Below, piece by piece: positions 1-8,200 of a DNA stretch of 64,000 bases. A model generated the notes under the pieces. It was not told the origin of the DNA and ran no database searches. It saw only the letters and a list, made by a program, of their open reading frames with translations. The position numbers were made by a program, and so were the translations under genes. Location of the stretch: assembly GCF_003369925.1 (NCBI RefSeq), contig NZ_LARY01000002.1:992001-1056000 (forward strand), given 5' to 3'. This DNA is from Listeria kieliensis (GTDB taxonomy: Bacteria > Bacillota > Bacilli > Lactobacillales > Listeriaceae). The first letter of the stretch is position 1. Every line of letters starts with the position of its first letter.

Positions 1-69
1 TTGATTGCTTATTACATTCGCAAATCACGGATTGAGCATAAAAACGAACGCGAAGGACTAAGCGAATAA
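1..69 (+). CDS. 3' end of an unidentified upstream gene (partial)
   Basis: An open frame enters from the left edge and ends at a TAA at 67-69. The visible 22 residues start with a short hydrophobic stretch (LIAYYI) and finish with a charged tail (RKSRIEHKNEREGLSE), which would fit the cytoplasmic tail of a membrane protein. A hairpin terminator follows at once, supporting this as a real gene end. The product cannot be identified from so little sequence. Confidence 0.4.
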   Translation: MIAYYIRKSRIEHKNEREGLSE

Positions 70-75
70 AAAATG

Positions 76-126
76 AAAAGCTTGGGCTGATGGGGGCAAG
101 AAAGCAGAGGCTCAGGCTTTTTCGAT
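76..126 (+). terminator. Rho-independent terminator of the upstream gene
   Basis: AAAAGCTTGGGCT pairs with AGGCTCAGGCTTTT through G-U pairs, and a T-tract follows. It begins seven bases after the stop codon of the partial gene. Confidence 0.55.
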
Positions 127-135
127 TAAAAATGC

Positions 136-163
136 TTGCAAAAAATAAAGAAAGTGGTAGAAT
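136..163 (+). promoter_or_regulatory. Probable promoter of the tRNA-Lys gene
   Basis: A -35 like TTGCAA (136-141) and a -10 like TAGAAT (158-163) are separated by 16 bases. They lie about 25 bases upstream of the mature tRNA 5' end. Confidence 0.5.
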
Positions 164-186
164 TATTCTGTTGGCAATTTTTTTAC

Positions 187-259
<73 letters not shown>

Positions 260-276
260 TTGGGTGCCAAACCCAC

Positions 277-335
277 GGAACAGGTAAACGTTGGTGCGAA
301 AGCATTTGGAAAACGTTTAGGCTGTTCCTTTTTTT
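277..335 (+). terminator. Terminator after tRNA-Lys
   Basis: GGAACAG (277-283) pairs with CTGTTCC (322-328), with inner AAACGTT/AACGTTT pairing, followed by a run of seven T. Confidence 0.75.
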
Positions 336-416
336 ATGAATAATTTCTGTCACTCTAAAGTCATAATCCAATAACAGACAAACTAGGTTGGCACTACACG
401 AAAGGATGATATATTC

Positions 417-719
417 ATGATGGAAAGTAAAGAAATTGTTCACGAGCTTTATAATGACATTTCTAAGAACAGTGAAACCGATATGGAAGAAGTTAAAGAA
501 GTTTTATTAAAAGTTTATAACAAATTGGATAGAGTTAAAGATGATGCACCACTAATTAATCGACTCGCAAATTTTTTGTATTTTAAAGCTTTTACGGAAA
601 AACTCAAATTTACTAGAAATCAAGAAGAATTAATAAACAAATTAGCTCAAATAGGAGGAAGAGCAGGTCTAAATGGAGCCTACCGTTCCGATTATTCGTC
701 TAAGGGTCAGTTTGATTAA
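417..719 (+). CDS. Enterocin A-type bacteriocin immunity protein (orphan)
   Basis: A 100-residue soluble, all-helical, charged protein resembling the small immunity proteins (EntA_Immun family) that protect class IIa bacteriocin producers. The basis is its length, its helical heptad-rich N-half (EEVKEVLLKVYNKLD) and the absence of signal peptide or membrane segments. These proteins stay in the cytoplasm and interfere with the bacteriocin-bound mannose-PTS receptor. The start is one of two adjacent ATGs (417 or 420) behind an AAAGGA site. No bacteriocin precursor with a double-glycine leader and no ABC transporter lie nearby, so it may give protection against neighbours' bacteriocins. Family assignment is by recognition only. 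Confidence 0.6.
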   Translation: MMESKEIVHELYNDISKNSETDMEEVKEVLLKVYNKLDRVKDDAPLINRLANFLYFKAFTEKLKFTRNQEELINKLAQIGGRAGLNGAYRSDYSSKGQFD

Positions 720-768
720 ATTGCAGAGGGTGAATTCCTCCTCATATAGAAATAAATATAAATGGTTG

Positions 769-796
769 CCAACAAGATTGTGCTTGTTGGTTTTTT
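769..796 (+). terminator. Terminator of the immunity gene
   Basis: CCAACAAG (769-776) pairs with CTTGTTGG (783-790) around a six-base loop, followed by six T. Confidence 0.85.
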
Positions 797-908
797 GTTT
801 AATTGAATTAAGCTTTTACATAACATCCATATTGTTTTAAGAGAAGATGTGATTTTTTAAACGGAGAAGTTCATATAAAATAGATATCTTCAAAAAGTCG
901 GGAGTTAG

Positions 909-1040
909 TTGAAGAAAAAGTGGTGTTGGTTATTAGTAGCACTTGTTGTAATGGTAGGACTAATAGACGGGAAAATGTTTATGGACATCAAATGCCGGGC
1001 ACTGGATTTTCAAACGGTCGTTCGGGAAGTAAATCCATAA
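909..1040 (+). CDS. Small putative exported peptide (43 aa)
   Basis: A TTG start sits five bases after GGGAG (900-904). The reading frame gives KKKWCW, then a hydrophobic core LLVALVVMVGLI, then a polar tail ending in VVREVNP, and is followed immediately by a terminator. The positively charged start and hydrophobic core look like a signal peptide or a single membrane anchor, and there are two cysteines. It could be a secreted signalling peptide, a small membrane protein or a chance frame. No Rap-like receptor or exporter is adjacent. Function unknown. Confidence 0.35.
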   Translation: MKKKWCWLLVALVVMVGLIDGKMFMDIKCRALDFQTVVREVNP

Positions 1041-1075
1041 AATCCCTCACTAAATCTTAGCGAGGGATTTATTGT
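1039..1075. terminator. Terminator hairpin abutting the parS-like site
   Basis: AAATCCCTCACTAA pairs with TTAGCGAGGGATTT with one mismatch (1039-1070). It lies between the small peptide gene and the opposing ImmA gene, so it can serve the first and perhaps both. Confidence 0.65.
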
Positions 1076-1088
1076 TTCACATGAAACA
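1073..1088. promoter_or_regulatory. parS-like site (ParB/Spo0J binding)
   Basis: The 16-mer TGTTTCACATGAAACA differs at one central base from the Firmicute parS consensus TGTTTCACGTGAAACA. It lies directly against a terminator, between genes. An exact copy of the consensus occurs at 47,799, which raises the chance that this one is real. Confidence 0.5.
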
Positions 1089-1102
1089 TTTTGAGATTGA
1101 AA

Positions 1103-1555
1103 TTAATATTTTCGGTACACATCAATGGTGTTGCCAAAATTAATATAGTAACGACCATAGTTGTACATCATCCCGTATTTCTCCCGGTAAGCATCTACTG
1201 TGCTCCGCAAAAATTCCTCAGTTACCTCGAGTTGCTCTGCGACTTCATGATATTCCGTCAAGCCAAGGTAAAAGCAACGGATAATTTCATCAATCGGAAC
1301 TAGTTCCTCGAATGCACGCCGTCGCGCAAAAATTTCTTGTTTGCGGTTAGGTAAACTATTCTGATCCACGATATTCCCGTAAGTGTATCTCCAGTGCATC
1401 AACTCTTCTGTGAGAAGGCAACGCTTTTCAACTTGTGTCTTGCGGCTATCAATAAAAATGGTGCCGTCCAGAAAAAGCCCCGGAAGCTTATTCGGCATTT
1501 TTTCTTCCTTAATAGTTATAAAATCTTTGTAATCATTCACGAGTTTTTCATACAT
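1103..1555 (-). CDS. ImmA/IrrE-type metallopeptidase, phage-like
   Basis: A 150-residue protein of the ImmA/IrrE (PF06114) kind. The zinc motif is seen in the phage variant form TEELMHW around residues 49-55 (E-E-x-x-H instead of HExxH), followed by the aromatic RYTYG typical of this subfamily. Such proteases cleave or inactivate a partner helix-turn-helix repressor and so trigger induction of a mobile element. The gene lies seven bases downstream of the repressor gene, in the same direction, matching the ImmR/ImmA arrangement of ICEBs1 and many Listeria prophages. No integrase is visible nearby. Confidence 0.75.
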   Translation of the reverse strand: MYEKLVNDYKDFITIKEEKMPNKLPGLFLDGTIFIDSRKTQVEKRCLLTEELMHWRYTYGNIVDQNSLPNRKQEIFARRRAFEELVPIDEIIRCFYLGLTEYHEVAEQLEVTEEFLRSTVDAYREKYGMMYNYGRYYINFGNTIDVYRKY

Positions 1556-1561
1556 ATTCGC

Positions 1562-1900
1562 TCACTCCCCGCGGTGGAGCCTCTTTTTCATATCTATATA
1601 CGCCAAAATGTCGCGCATCTCTTCCTCCGTAACATCATCATCAAGGTGAGCGGCAATCGTTAGCACATGCTCGTTCTTGTCATTTGCACTCGCCCTTGGC
1701 GGAAAAAAGGCATCAATCGGTTGATTAAAAATGCCCGCAAGCTGATAAAGAACATCTTGGCTCACTTTGCGCTCGCCGTTTTCATAGCGACTAATCGTTT
1801 GGCGAGTTGTTTCAAGCTCGGTTGCTAAGGCTCCTTGGCTCATCCGACTATTTTCACGAAACTGGCGGATTTTATTTCCTACAAATTTGTTGAGCTCCAT
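1562..1900 (-). CDS. Xre-family helix-turn-helix repressor (ImmR/cI-like)
   Basis: A 112-residue DNA-binding protein. The N-terminal helix-turn-helix (about residues 6-60) has the classic pattern IRQFRENSRMSQGALA, TTRQTISRYENGER and QLAGIF; the C-terminal tail is acidic. The ATG at 1900 was chosen because AAGGAG lies just upstream; a longer frame with a TTG start has no ribosome site and runs over the operators. It is transcribed away from a holin gene, and the gap holds direct and inverted repeats that are probable operators. By analogy with ICEBs1 and phage repressors it should repress the divergent promoter until ImmA acts. Confidence 0.85.
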   Translation of the reverse strand: MELNKFVGNKIRQFRENSRMSQGALATELETTRQTISRYENGERKVSQDVLYQLAGIFNQPIDAFFPPRASANDKNEHVLTIAAHLDDDVTEEEMRDILAYIDMKKRLHRGE

Positions 1901-1943
1901 ATCCGATCTTCTCCTTTTATAGAATAGCTTCAGTATAACATGC

Positions 1944-2016
1944 TGTAACCTATTTGGAAACAATTTGGTATTTTTAGCACCAATTAATTTACATGTAACC
2001 GATTTGGTGCTAAAAT
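1944..2016 (+). promoter_or_regulatory. Holin promoter with overlapping repressor operators
   Basis: The -35 TTTACA (1988-1993) and -10 TAAAAT (2011-2016) are 17 bases apart and drive the small leader gene and holin. Two direct copies of TGTAACCnATTTGG (1944-1957, 1994-2007) and a long inverted repeat TTTTAGCACCAA (1972-1983) / TTGGTGCTAAAA (2004-2015) overlap this promoter. They are the natural candidates for binding by the neighbouring repressor. Confidence 0.65.
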
Positions 2017-2050
2017 GCATACAGAGATAAAAATTGGAGGGATTGAAAAC

Positions 2051-2104
2051 ATGGAAGGAAATAAAATTGATACGGGAAAATCGATTTTGAAGGGAGGAAG
2101 CTAA
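2051..2104 (+). CDS. 17-residue leader peptide upstream of the holin gene
   Basis: An ATG at 2051 nine bases after GGAGGG opens a frame of 17 residues (MEGNKIDTGKSILKGGS) that stops three bases before the holin ATG. Its last codons contain the GGGAGG that serves as the holin's ribosome site, so translation of the two is probably coupled. It has no recognisable function and may be a control peptide for holin expression. Confidence 0.4.
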   Translation: MEGNKIDTGKSILKGGS

Positions 2105-2107
2105 AAA

Positions 2108-2482
2108 ATGGATCAGTACTTGCATTCGATTTTTGGAGAAAGCAACGTCATTTTCCAAGTTTTATTATACTTTCTAAGCATTAACTACCTATTTCAGCTT
2201 TTTCTCGCTATTAATCGAAGAAAAATCACGTGGCGCTTTGCGATTCAAGCACTTTTAAAGAAATTAGCTATTTTTCTAGTGGTCGCGGTCGCTCATCAAA
2301 CAGACCTCGTCATTGGAGACGGGAATATGGTGCGTGACGGAACGGCCTTTTTTTACCTAGCGAATGAGCTACTCACAATGATTGAAACACTAATGCAACT
2401 AGGAGTGAAGGTCCCAAAAGTTTTAAAAAATCTAGTTGAAGTGTTCAAAACAAATGCTGGAGAAAACCATGAAAATAAATAA
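2108..2482 (+). CDS. Phage-type holin (toxin secretion/phage lysis family)
   Basis: A 124-residue membrane protein resembling the Phage_holin_4_1 (TcdE/BhlA-like) family. It has hydrophobic segments at about residues 13-34 and 47-62, the turn AHQTDLVIGDG, and a third helix before a Lys-rich tail. Holins form holes that release endolysin or proteins through the membrane. It is divergent from the repressor/ImmA pair and shares operators with them, so expression is presumably induced when the repressor is removed. No endolysin gene follows: the next gene converges from the other strand. The locus looks like a phage or tailocin control remnant kept without structural genes. Confidence 0.75.
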   Translation: MDQYLHSIFGESNVIFQVLLYFLSINYLFQLFLAINRRKITWRFAIQALLKKLAIFLVVAVAHQTDLVIGDGNMVRDGTAFFYLANELLTMIETLMQLGVKVPKVLKNLVEVFKTNAGENHENK

Positions 2483-2514
2483 GGCAAGAAACGCAGGAGA
2501 GACTAGATAAATAA

Positions 2515-2553
2515 AAAATGGGCTAGCGCGATAAAGTGGCACTAGCCCATTTT
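2515..2553. terminator. Bidirectional terminator between holin and lde
   Basis: AAAATGGGCTAG (2515-2526) pairs with CTAGCCCATTTT (2542-2553). The A and T flanks allow function for both converging genes. Confidence 0.85.
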
Positions 2554-2560
2554 GATTGGC

Positions 2561-3757
2561 TTATTTCGAATGCTTCTTGAACATGTTGTGTGTGAAAAAT
2601 AAATTGCCTAGCAAGAAAAGACTGGTCATATAAAACACAATCGGGTATCCAAATGCAGCAGAAACACTCGATCCAATAAGTGGCCCCGCCACATTACCAA
2701 GACTTTGTGAACTTTGATTGTACGAAAAGATGCTACTTAACGAATCACGCGGCGAATTTTTGTTGATCAAAGTGTTTATGGAAGGCATTAACGCGCCAGT
2801 CGTGAATCCAAGCAAGAACCGAAGCAATCCAAGCTCAAGCGGGCTCTGTACCCAAGCCATTGGCACCATGATGATGGCGGCAGCGACAAGTCCACCAATT
2901 AAAACTTTGTGATTACCAATTTTATCGCCCAGTTTCCCCAGATACGGGGAAGCAATCAAGGCGGAGATTCCTGGTGCAGAAGTGATGATCCCGCTAATTA
3001 ATGAAATGTTATCATCGCTTCCAAGGAGTTCACGAATATAAAGCGGTAAAATCGGGCTGATCGAAGTATTGGCAATTTGAATGATAAATGTTGTTAAGAA
3101 AAGACCAAGAACCAGATTTTTGCTTGGTAACCGCTGAAATAATTGCCGTGTTGTAAGCATCTTTTCGCGAATAACAGGCTTGAAATCTTCCTTCAAGAAA
3201 AATAAAGTAAGCAAAAACGTAAGTAATAAAACGAATCCAGTGATGAAAAAAACAGGTCGATATCCAAATATATCTGCAAGAAACCCACCAATTAACGGCC
3301 CAATCAAAGTACCCGAAATCGTTCCAGTAGAAAGGAATCCAAGTGCCCAGCCGCTTTTATTTTGCGGAGCTTGCGAGGCGACGAGTGCTGTTGCGTTAGG
3401 TATGTATCCCGATAAAAGCCCGTTGAGTGCCCGCAAAAGAACCAGTTGATAGACATTTTGAACAAGGCCGAGGCACCCCATTGTGATCGCCATGCCAAGT
3501 GAGGCACGAAGTAGCATCAAACGGCGGCCTTTTCGGTCTGCCAGTCGACCCCAAAATGGTGAGACCAGTGCAGATGTGAGAGCCGTTGCGCTGACAGCAA
3601 GCCCCGACCAGACATTTAACTCCGTATGATCTGTCACACCAAGATCTGAAATATACAAAGACATAAACGGCATGACTAGGTTAAAACTGACGCCCGTTAG
3701 GAAACAACCTAGCCAGGAAATATAAAGATTTCGTTTCCAATTTAATTTTGCTTCCAA
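2561..3757 (-). CDS. lde: MFS multidrug efflux pump, PmrA/Lde type
   Basis: A 398-residue major facilitator with about twelve membrane segments. Motif A is clear (GRLADRKGRRLMLLRA, residues 69-84), and the motif C region in TM5 is glycine-rich (TISGTLIGPLIGG). The opening LNWKRNLYISWLGCFLTG closely recalls the PmrA/Lde fluoroquinolone exporters of pneumococcus and Listeria, which expel drugs and dyes in exchange for protons. Translation starts at a TTG after AAAGGAG. It is monocistronic. The name lde is given from sequence style and expected Listeria gene order; another 12-TM drug exporter remains possible. Confidence 0.75.
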   Translation of the reverse strand: MEAKLNWKRNLYISWLGCFLTGVSFNLVMPFMSLYISDLGVTDHTELNVWSGLAVSATALTSALVSPFWGRLADRKGRRLMLLRASLGMAITMGCLGLVQNVYQLVLLRALNGLLSGYIPNATALVASQAPQNKSGWALGFLSTGTISGTLIGPLIGGFLADIFGYRPVFFITGFVLLLTFLLTLFFLKEDFKPVIREKMLTTRQLFQRLPSKNLVLGLFLTTFIIQIANTSISPILPLYIRELLGSDDNISLISGIITSAPGISALIASPYLGKLGDKIGNHKVLIGGLVAAAIIMVPMAWVQSPLELGLLRFLLGFTTGALMPSINTLINKNSPRDSLSSIFSYNQSSQSLGNVAGPLIGSSVSAAFGYPIVFYMTSLFLLGNLFFTHNMFKKHSK

Positions 3758-4145
3758 GAAAAATCGCTCCTTTGTTTGCTTTATCGTACTCCGATTTTAT
3801 GTCAAAGTAAACAGAGAGAGTCAATATGTGCTTTTGTTTAATAGGTGGGACAACTATACTAAACATTTGCAAATTATTTTGAAAAGAAAAATTGAGCGCT
3901 TCTATTATATTTTTTATTTTCCTTTTAAAAAAGGTGATAGAAACAACGTTATTTCTTCATATATAATATTTATTGTTCACGGAAAAAGGTGGATTGGAAT
4001 CGGAATTTTCAAACTTCGTTCAATAAATGTTCAAAAATTTACCTTTTTTGTTTTGCAGAGAACGGCATTATGACACAATCTTTTTGCTATACTGTGAACA
4101 GTTCTTCAGTAGAATGCCATAAAAATTAAATTAGGAGACGAAATT
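3758..4145. other. 388-base intergenic region, divergent promoters
   Basis: Very AT-rich gap between the efflux gene and the Crp-like gene. A -10-like TATACT is seen near 4090 for the rightward gene, with no good -35. GGCATT near 4062 and AATGCC near 4113 form a loose inverted repeat around it, and GAACAGTTC near 4096 is palindromic; these could be operator sites for the adjacent regulator. No coding frame is convincing. Confidence 0.4.
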
Positions 4146-4751
4146 GTGACAAAGGAACTTAAAAAATCTATCAAAAAGATTGTAGCAGAGATTCAAGAGA
4201 ACAGTCTAGACAAACAGTGGCTATCCGAGTTTTCCATGAGTAAAAGAGAAAGATACCATTCAACAGATCCATCAAAAATTTATTTTATCAAAAAAGGGAG
4301 TTTGTTAGTAAGTAAAACAATAACTTCCAGTGCGATTCTAGATGTTCCAGGGATTAATAACATGATTTATGAGATTTTTGCTGAAAGTGAACTGGTAGCA
4401 TTGGAAAATATTAGCGATGAAAAGATAGGATTAACTTTTGAGCTAGTAGCTTTAGACGAAACATCGATTATTTCCATTGATAAAGAATATCTACTAAATT
4501 ATTGCACTAATAAACCCTCCTTTATGGAAACATTACTTAAGTACGTAACCTTAAAAAACCTTCAGTATGAAGAACAAAGCCTAGCTTTTCTTGGTTCAAG
4601 AGAACAACGCCTAAGTTGGAGTATCGTTCATCAAAAACAAAATAGTGGAGTAGGTATGAATAACAGAATTTTAAGTAAACTTTCGAGTGTGGATGAAAGC
4701 TTCGCAAGCCGAAACATAAAGAAAATCACTAAATTTATGAAAATAAACTAA
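4146..4751 (+). CDS. Crp/Fnr-like regulator with short C-terminus
   Basis: A 201-residue protein starting at GTG after AGGAG. Residues 1-120 look like a Crp/Fnr effector beta-barrel (YFIKKGSLLVS, then ELVALDETSIISIDKEYLL), and a dimer helix follows at about 125-150. It resembles the other two Crp-like proteins in this window (starts at 38,325 and 40,978), which share IxxIDKEFLLSH at the same place. Unlike them it ends soon after the first helix of the expected winged helix (VDESFASRNIKKITKFMKIN), so the recognition helix may be missing. A separate small winged-helix gene follows 22 bases later and then a large adhesin gene, its likely target. Function is inferred. Confidence 0.6.
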   Translation: MTKELKKSIKKIVAEIQENSLDKQWLSEFSMSKRERYHSTDPSKIYFIKKGSLLVSKTITSSAILDVPGINNMIYEIFAESELVALENISDEKIGLTFELVALDETSIISIDKEYLLNYCTNKPSFMETLLKYVTLKNLQYEEQSLAFLGSREQRLSWSIVHQKQNSGVGMNNRILSKLSSVDESFASRNIKKITKFMKIN

Positions 4752-4773
4752 TTGTTATATTGGGGGCTTTAAA

Positions 4774-5004
4774 GTGGATAGTGTTCCATTAACTCCATTG
4801 GAAAAAGAAGTTATCAAGAGAATATGTAATAAGAACTTTCACGAGATTAATTTATTAAATAAGGATCTGCAAATTAATCTAAAACAACATATCTATACGT
4901 TTAATGAAGTATTGCAAACTCTCTATACTTTAGAGGAGCGAGGCATTATTAGGAGAGAGAGCAGTTCTTCGTATCGAAAAACATATAGCCTTATTAGTAG
5001 TTAA
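4774..5004 (+). CDS. Small putative winged-helix protein (76 aa)
   Basis: It begins at GTG 4774, preceded by GGGGGC. The 76 residues end in a pattern typical of a winged helix: helix EVLQTLYTLEERGIIRR followed by a turn and strand SSSYRKTYSLI. It has no signal or membrane segment. Because the preceding Crp-like protein seems to lack a full DNA-binding domain, this could supply it in trans, but that is speculation. The 292 bases to the adhesin gene are AT-rich with no clear gene; a frame there ending near 5300 (RLVEEVNERNLLKEELNKR) lacks a start codon and may be a relic. Confidence 0.5.
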   Translation: MDSVPLTPLEKEVIKRICNKNFHEINLLNKDLQINLKQHIYTFNEVLQTLYTLEERGIIRRESSSSYRKTYSLISS

Positions 5005-5296
5005 TTGTTGAAGTGTTGGAATTAAATTAGTTTTGTTTTAAGGAAGTAATTGACTAAATAAAGATTTGAAAATTTTGAATTAAAAGATTTTATTCTGCGT
5101 TTTTTGTAGTTTAGTTTATCGTAAAACGTTGAAAATGACCCAGTCGGTATTTAAGTTTAGAAACAACCTTGGAAATGGTCATAGGTGCTTTTAGTGCAAA
5201 TTATTTCATTCATTTTATCTTTTAGAGGGGGGATGCAAATCGATTAGTTGAAGAAGTAAATGAACGCAATTTATTAAAGGAGGAATTAAACAAAAG

Positions 5297-8200
5297 ATGA
5301 AAGACAAATTATTGAAAAAAGGAAGTATTTTAATTGTTACTACTGCGCTCGTTGGTAGCCAATTAACAGTTTTCTCACCAGCAATTGCTCAGGCAACCAA
5401 GGGAAACGAAATAAAAACAACTTATAAAATGGAAGTACCAAGAGCGCTAAAAGAAATTAAACCTTCTATCCAAAGAGTCTTAGCAGTTAATCCGAGAGCT
5501 ACTGAGGTACCAGTTGATGTATCGACACCATCAGAGCTAGAGCAGGCGCTAAGTAGTGAAAGCAGTGTCAATGTTATCAGACTTAAAAATGATATTACGT
5601 TACTCAAGGATCTAAAATTCAATAAGTCGGTAAGAATTGAAGGGAATGGCTTTAAGTTATCATTCTCTGGGAAAAAATTATTGACGTCAGGAACTGCACG
5701 GGTTGATCTTCAAGATGTTTCGTTGTTTAATGGATCATCAAATCCAATGTTTGATAATGGGGATTCTTCAGCGACTCCAACACTTAATATTTTAGGAGAT
5801 GTCATTTCCAGTGGATATCTATTCAATTCGTCTGCTGGTGGTACATTGACTATTGCTGGGAAAAACAATACGCTATCGGGCTCTGAGTCGTCAATGATTG
5901 CGAATGTGAATGAATTTAAAGTAGAAGATAACGCACAGATTAAAAAAATGGAAGCTGTGAAAAGTGCAGTAAAAGTAGCATCTTCAGGAACGATTTCGAT
6001 TGGTAAAAATGCAGAAATGAATATTCGTTCAAATGAAGCATACGCTTTTGAAGCTTCAGGAAGTACATTGTCTATTGGTCAAGGTGCGACGATTAATGCA
6101 AATTCTTTATACGGAGCAATTTCTGTAAATGCTTTGCAAATTGCAAACGATGCGAAACTAGATCTTTCTTCGGGAAATTCAAGTAGTTCAGGTGCCGGCG
6201 TGCAATCTGTTTCGGGGATTAAATCTGGAAATAATGTAACTTTAAAAGTAAAAGGTGCAGGAACAGGAATTAAAACAACAGGCACTAGTTCAGTTGTGGA
6301 TTTTGGACAAAATAATACAATTGATATTCAAAGTTCTAGTGATAGTGGAATTAACTCCAAGGGGTTGACAGTTGGAAAAGGTTCTGACTTCAAAGTGAAT
6401 GCTTTGAAAGATGCGATTATAGCTGACACCACTGGAGTGAATATTGGCGAGGTCTCCAATCAGCCTATTGAAGTGAAAGAAAAAAACAAAGTAGAGATTA
6501 ACTCTGGCAATGGATCAGCCATTAATTCTAAAGGAAATATTTCTTTAGGAGACAATACAGAATACAATATTTCTGGATCTAAATCGGCAGTGTTGGCTGG
6601 TGGCTCTTATTCTTCATCGGACGTTATTACAAACCTAGGTTCTTATAGTGAATTTAAAATTAAATCCGATACTGATATGGGGATAAACACTGGAACACTG
6701 AATATTGGAAAAGCGACAACTAATTATATTACAGCTAAAACAACCGGGATTAATTTAGGCAAAAAAGGAAATGGCTTAAATGCAAATGAAGCCGTTGAAA
6801 TCCATGTGCACGCGGCAAATGGGATTATTTCTGGTAAAAATTTAACCTTTAGTCAAAACAATATTTTGGATATTAATTCACTAGCTGGAAATGGAATTAA
6901 TACAACAGATGCTTCAAAAATTAGTTTTGCAAAAGACAGCTTGGTAAAAATTCAAGCGAAACAAGGGATTTACCAAGTTGGTCCGGCTTCTAATTTAGGC
7001 TTTGAAACAGGATCTAGTTTGCAAATTTATAATACTGAACAACACGGTATATATACGGACGGATCTGTAAATTTTGCTAAAAATACATCTGCAAATATCC
7101 GTGCAGCGCAAGTGGGAGCTTTCTCTGCAGTTAAAGCTAGTGGGATTGTTCGCTTTGATAGCGGATCGAAAATTGTTGCGCAAACCTTATCCAATCAGTC
7201 AACTTCTGTATTTGATTTGAGTGGACGAATTAATAGCCAACTAGAGTTTATTAATCCTTCGTTGTTAGACATTAAACAAGGGAACCATTTCGAGCCAGGT
7301 AAAGGCAGACTAATTAAAGGGTATAGTTCCACTGTTACGAAAACACGTTTAATTTTAGATAGTGTTAAAGAGCTTCATTCTTGGGATCGCGGTCAAGCGT
7401 GGGGAACTGCACCATCTGGTTCTTGGAAAGATGTAACATCTACGACTCTTTTTGTCGATAGAGTAGGAGACATCAGATACGATTACTTTGGTGGTCCAAC
7501 GACAGGGCAAAATAGTACTGGTTTTGACATTTTTGACTACTCACGTTTGTCAACACGGACAAGCAATTCAAATATGATTGAAACTAAAATTAATGAGCTA
7601 ACTACGACTTCAACGGTTGTAACTGGAACGGCGGAACCTGGCGCAGACATCGAAATTAAAGTCGGCGATAAAGTAATTGGAACTGGAACAGCAGATGCGA
7701 GCGGAAACTATCGTATTAATATTCCTGTACAAAAGGAAGGAACTGAAGTAACTGCTCAAGCCTTTTTAGGAAGCGATAAATCCAATGTTGCTAAAACTAT
7801 AGTAAAAGGTCATTCAAAAGGAAGTATTACACCTAATGAATATGAAACCACTCAAGATAATATTACGGGTTCTTACACTGGTGATGTAGTAAAAGGCCAA
7901 TTGTATGTGAATGGTAAATATGTATCGACAGGCGGTACCTTTAAAAATGGTAAATTCACGTATTATGTGAAAGCGGGTACGATTAAAGCCGGCGATAAAG
8001 TAGAAATTATTGCGCTAGATAAAAATGGCAAACAGTTAGATCGTAAACCTGTTCAGGTGAAAAGCGCTACAAAAGGAAGCATTACACCTAATCAATACGC
8101 AATTGGTCAAACCAATATTACGGGTTCTTATACAGGTGATGTGGTAAAAGGCCAACTATATGTGAATGGTAAATATGTATCGACAGGCGGTACCTTTAAA

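Noticed and set aside
1901..2158. N-terminal extension of the Xre repressor beginning at a TTG
   Set aside because: No ribosome site, sequence unlike a protein domain, and it would cover the operators and the divergent promoter.
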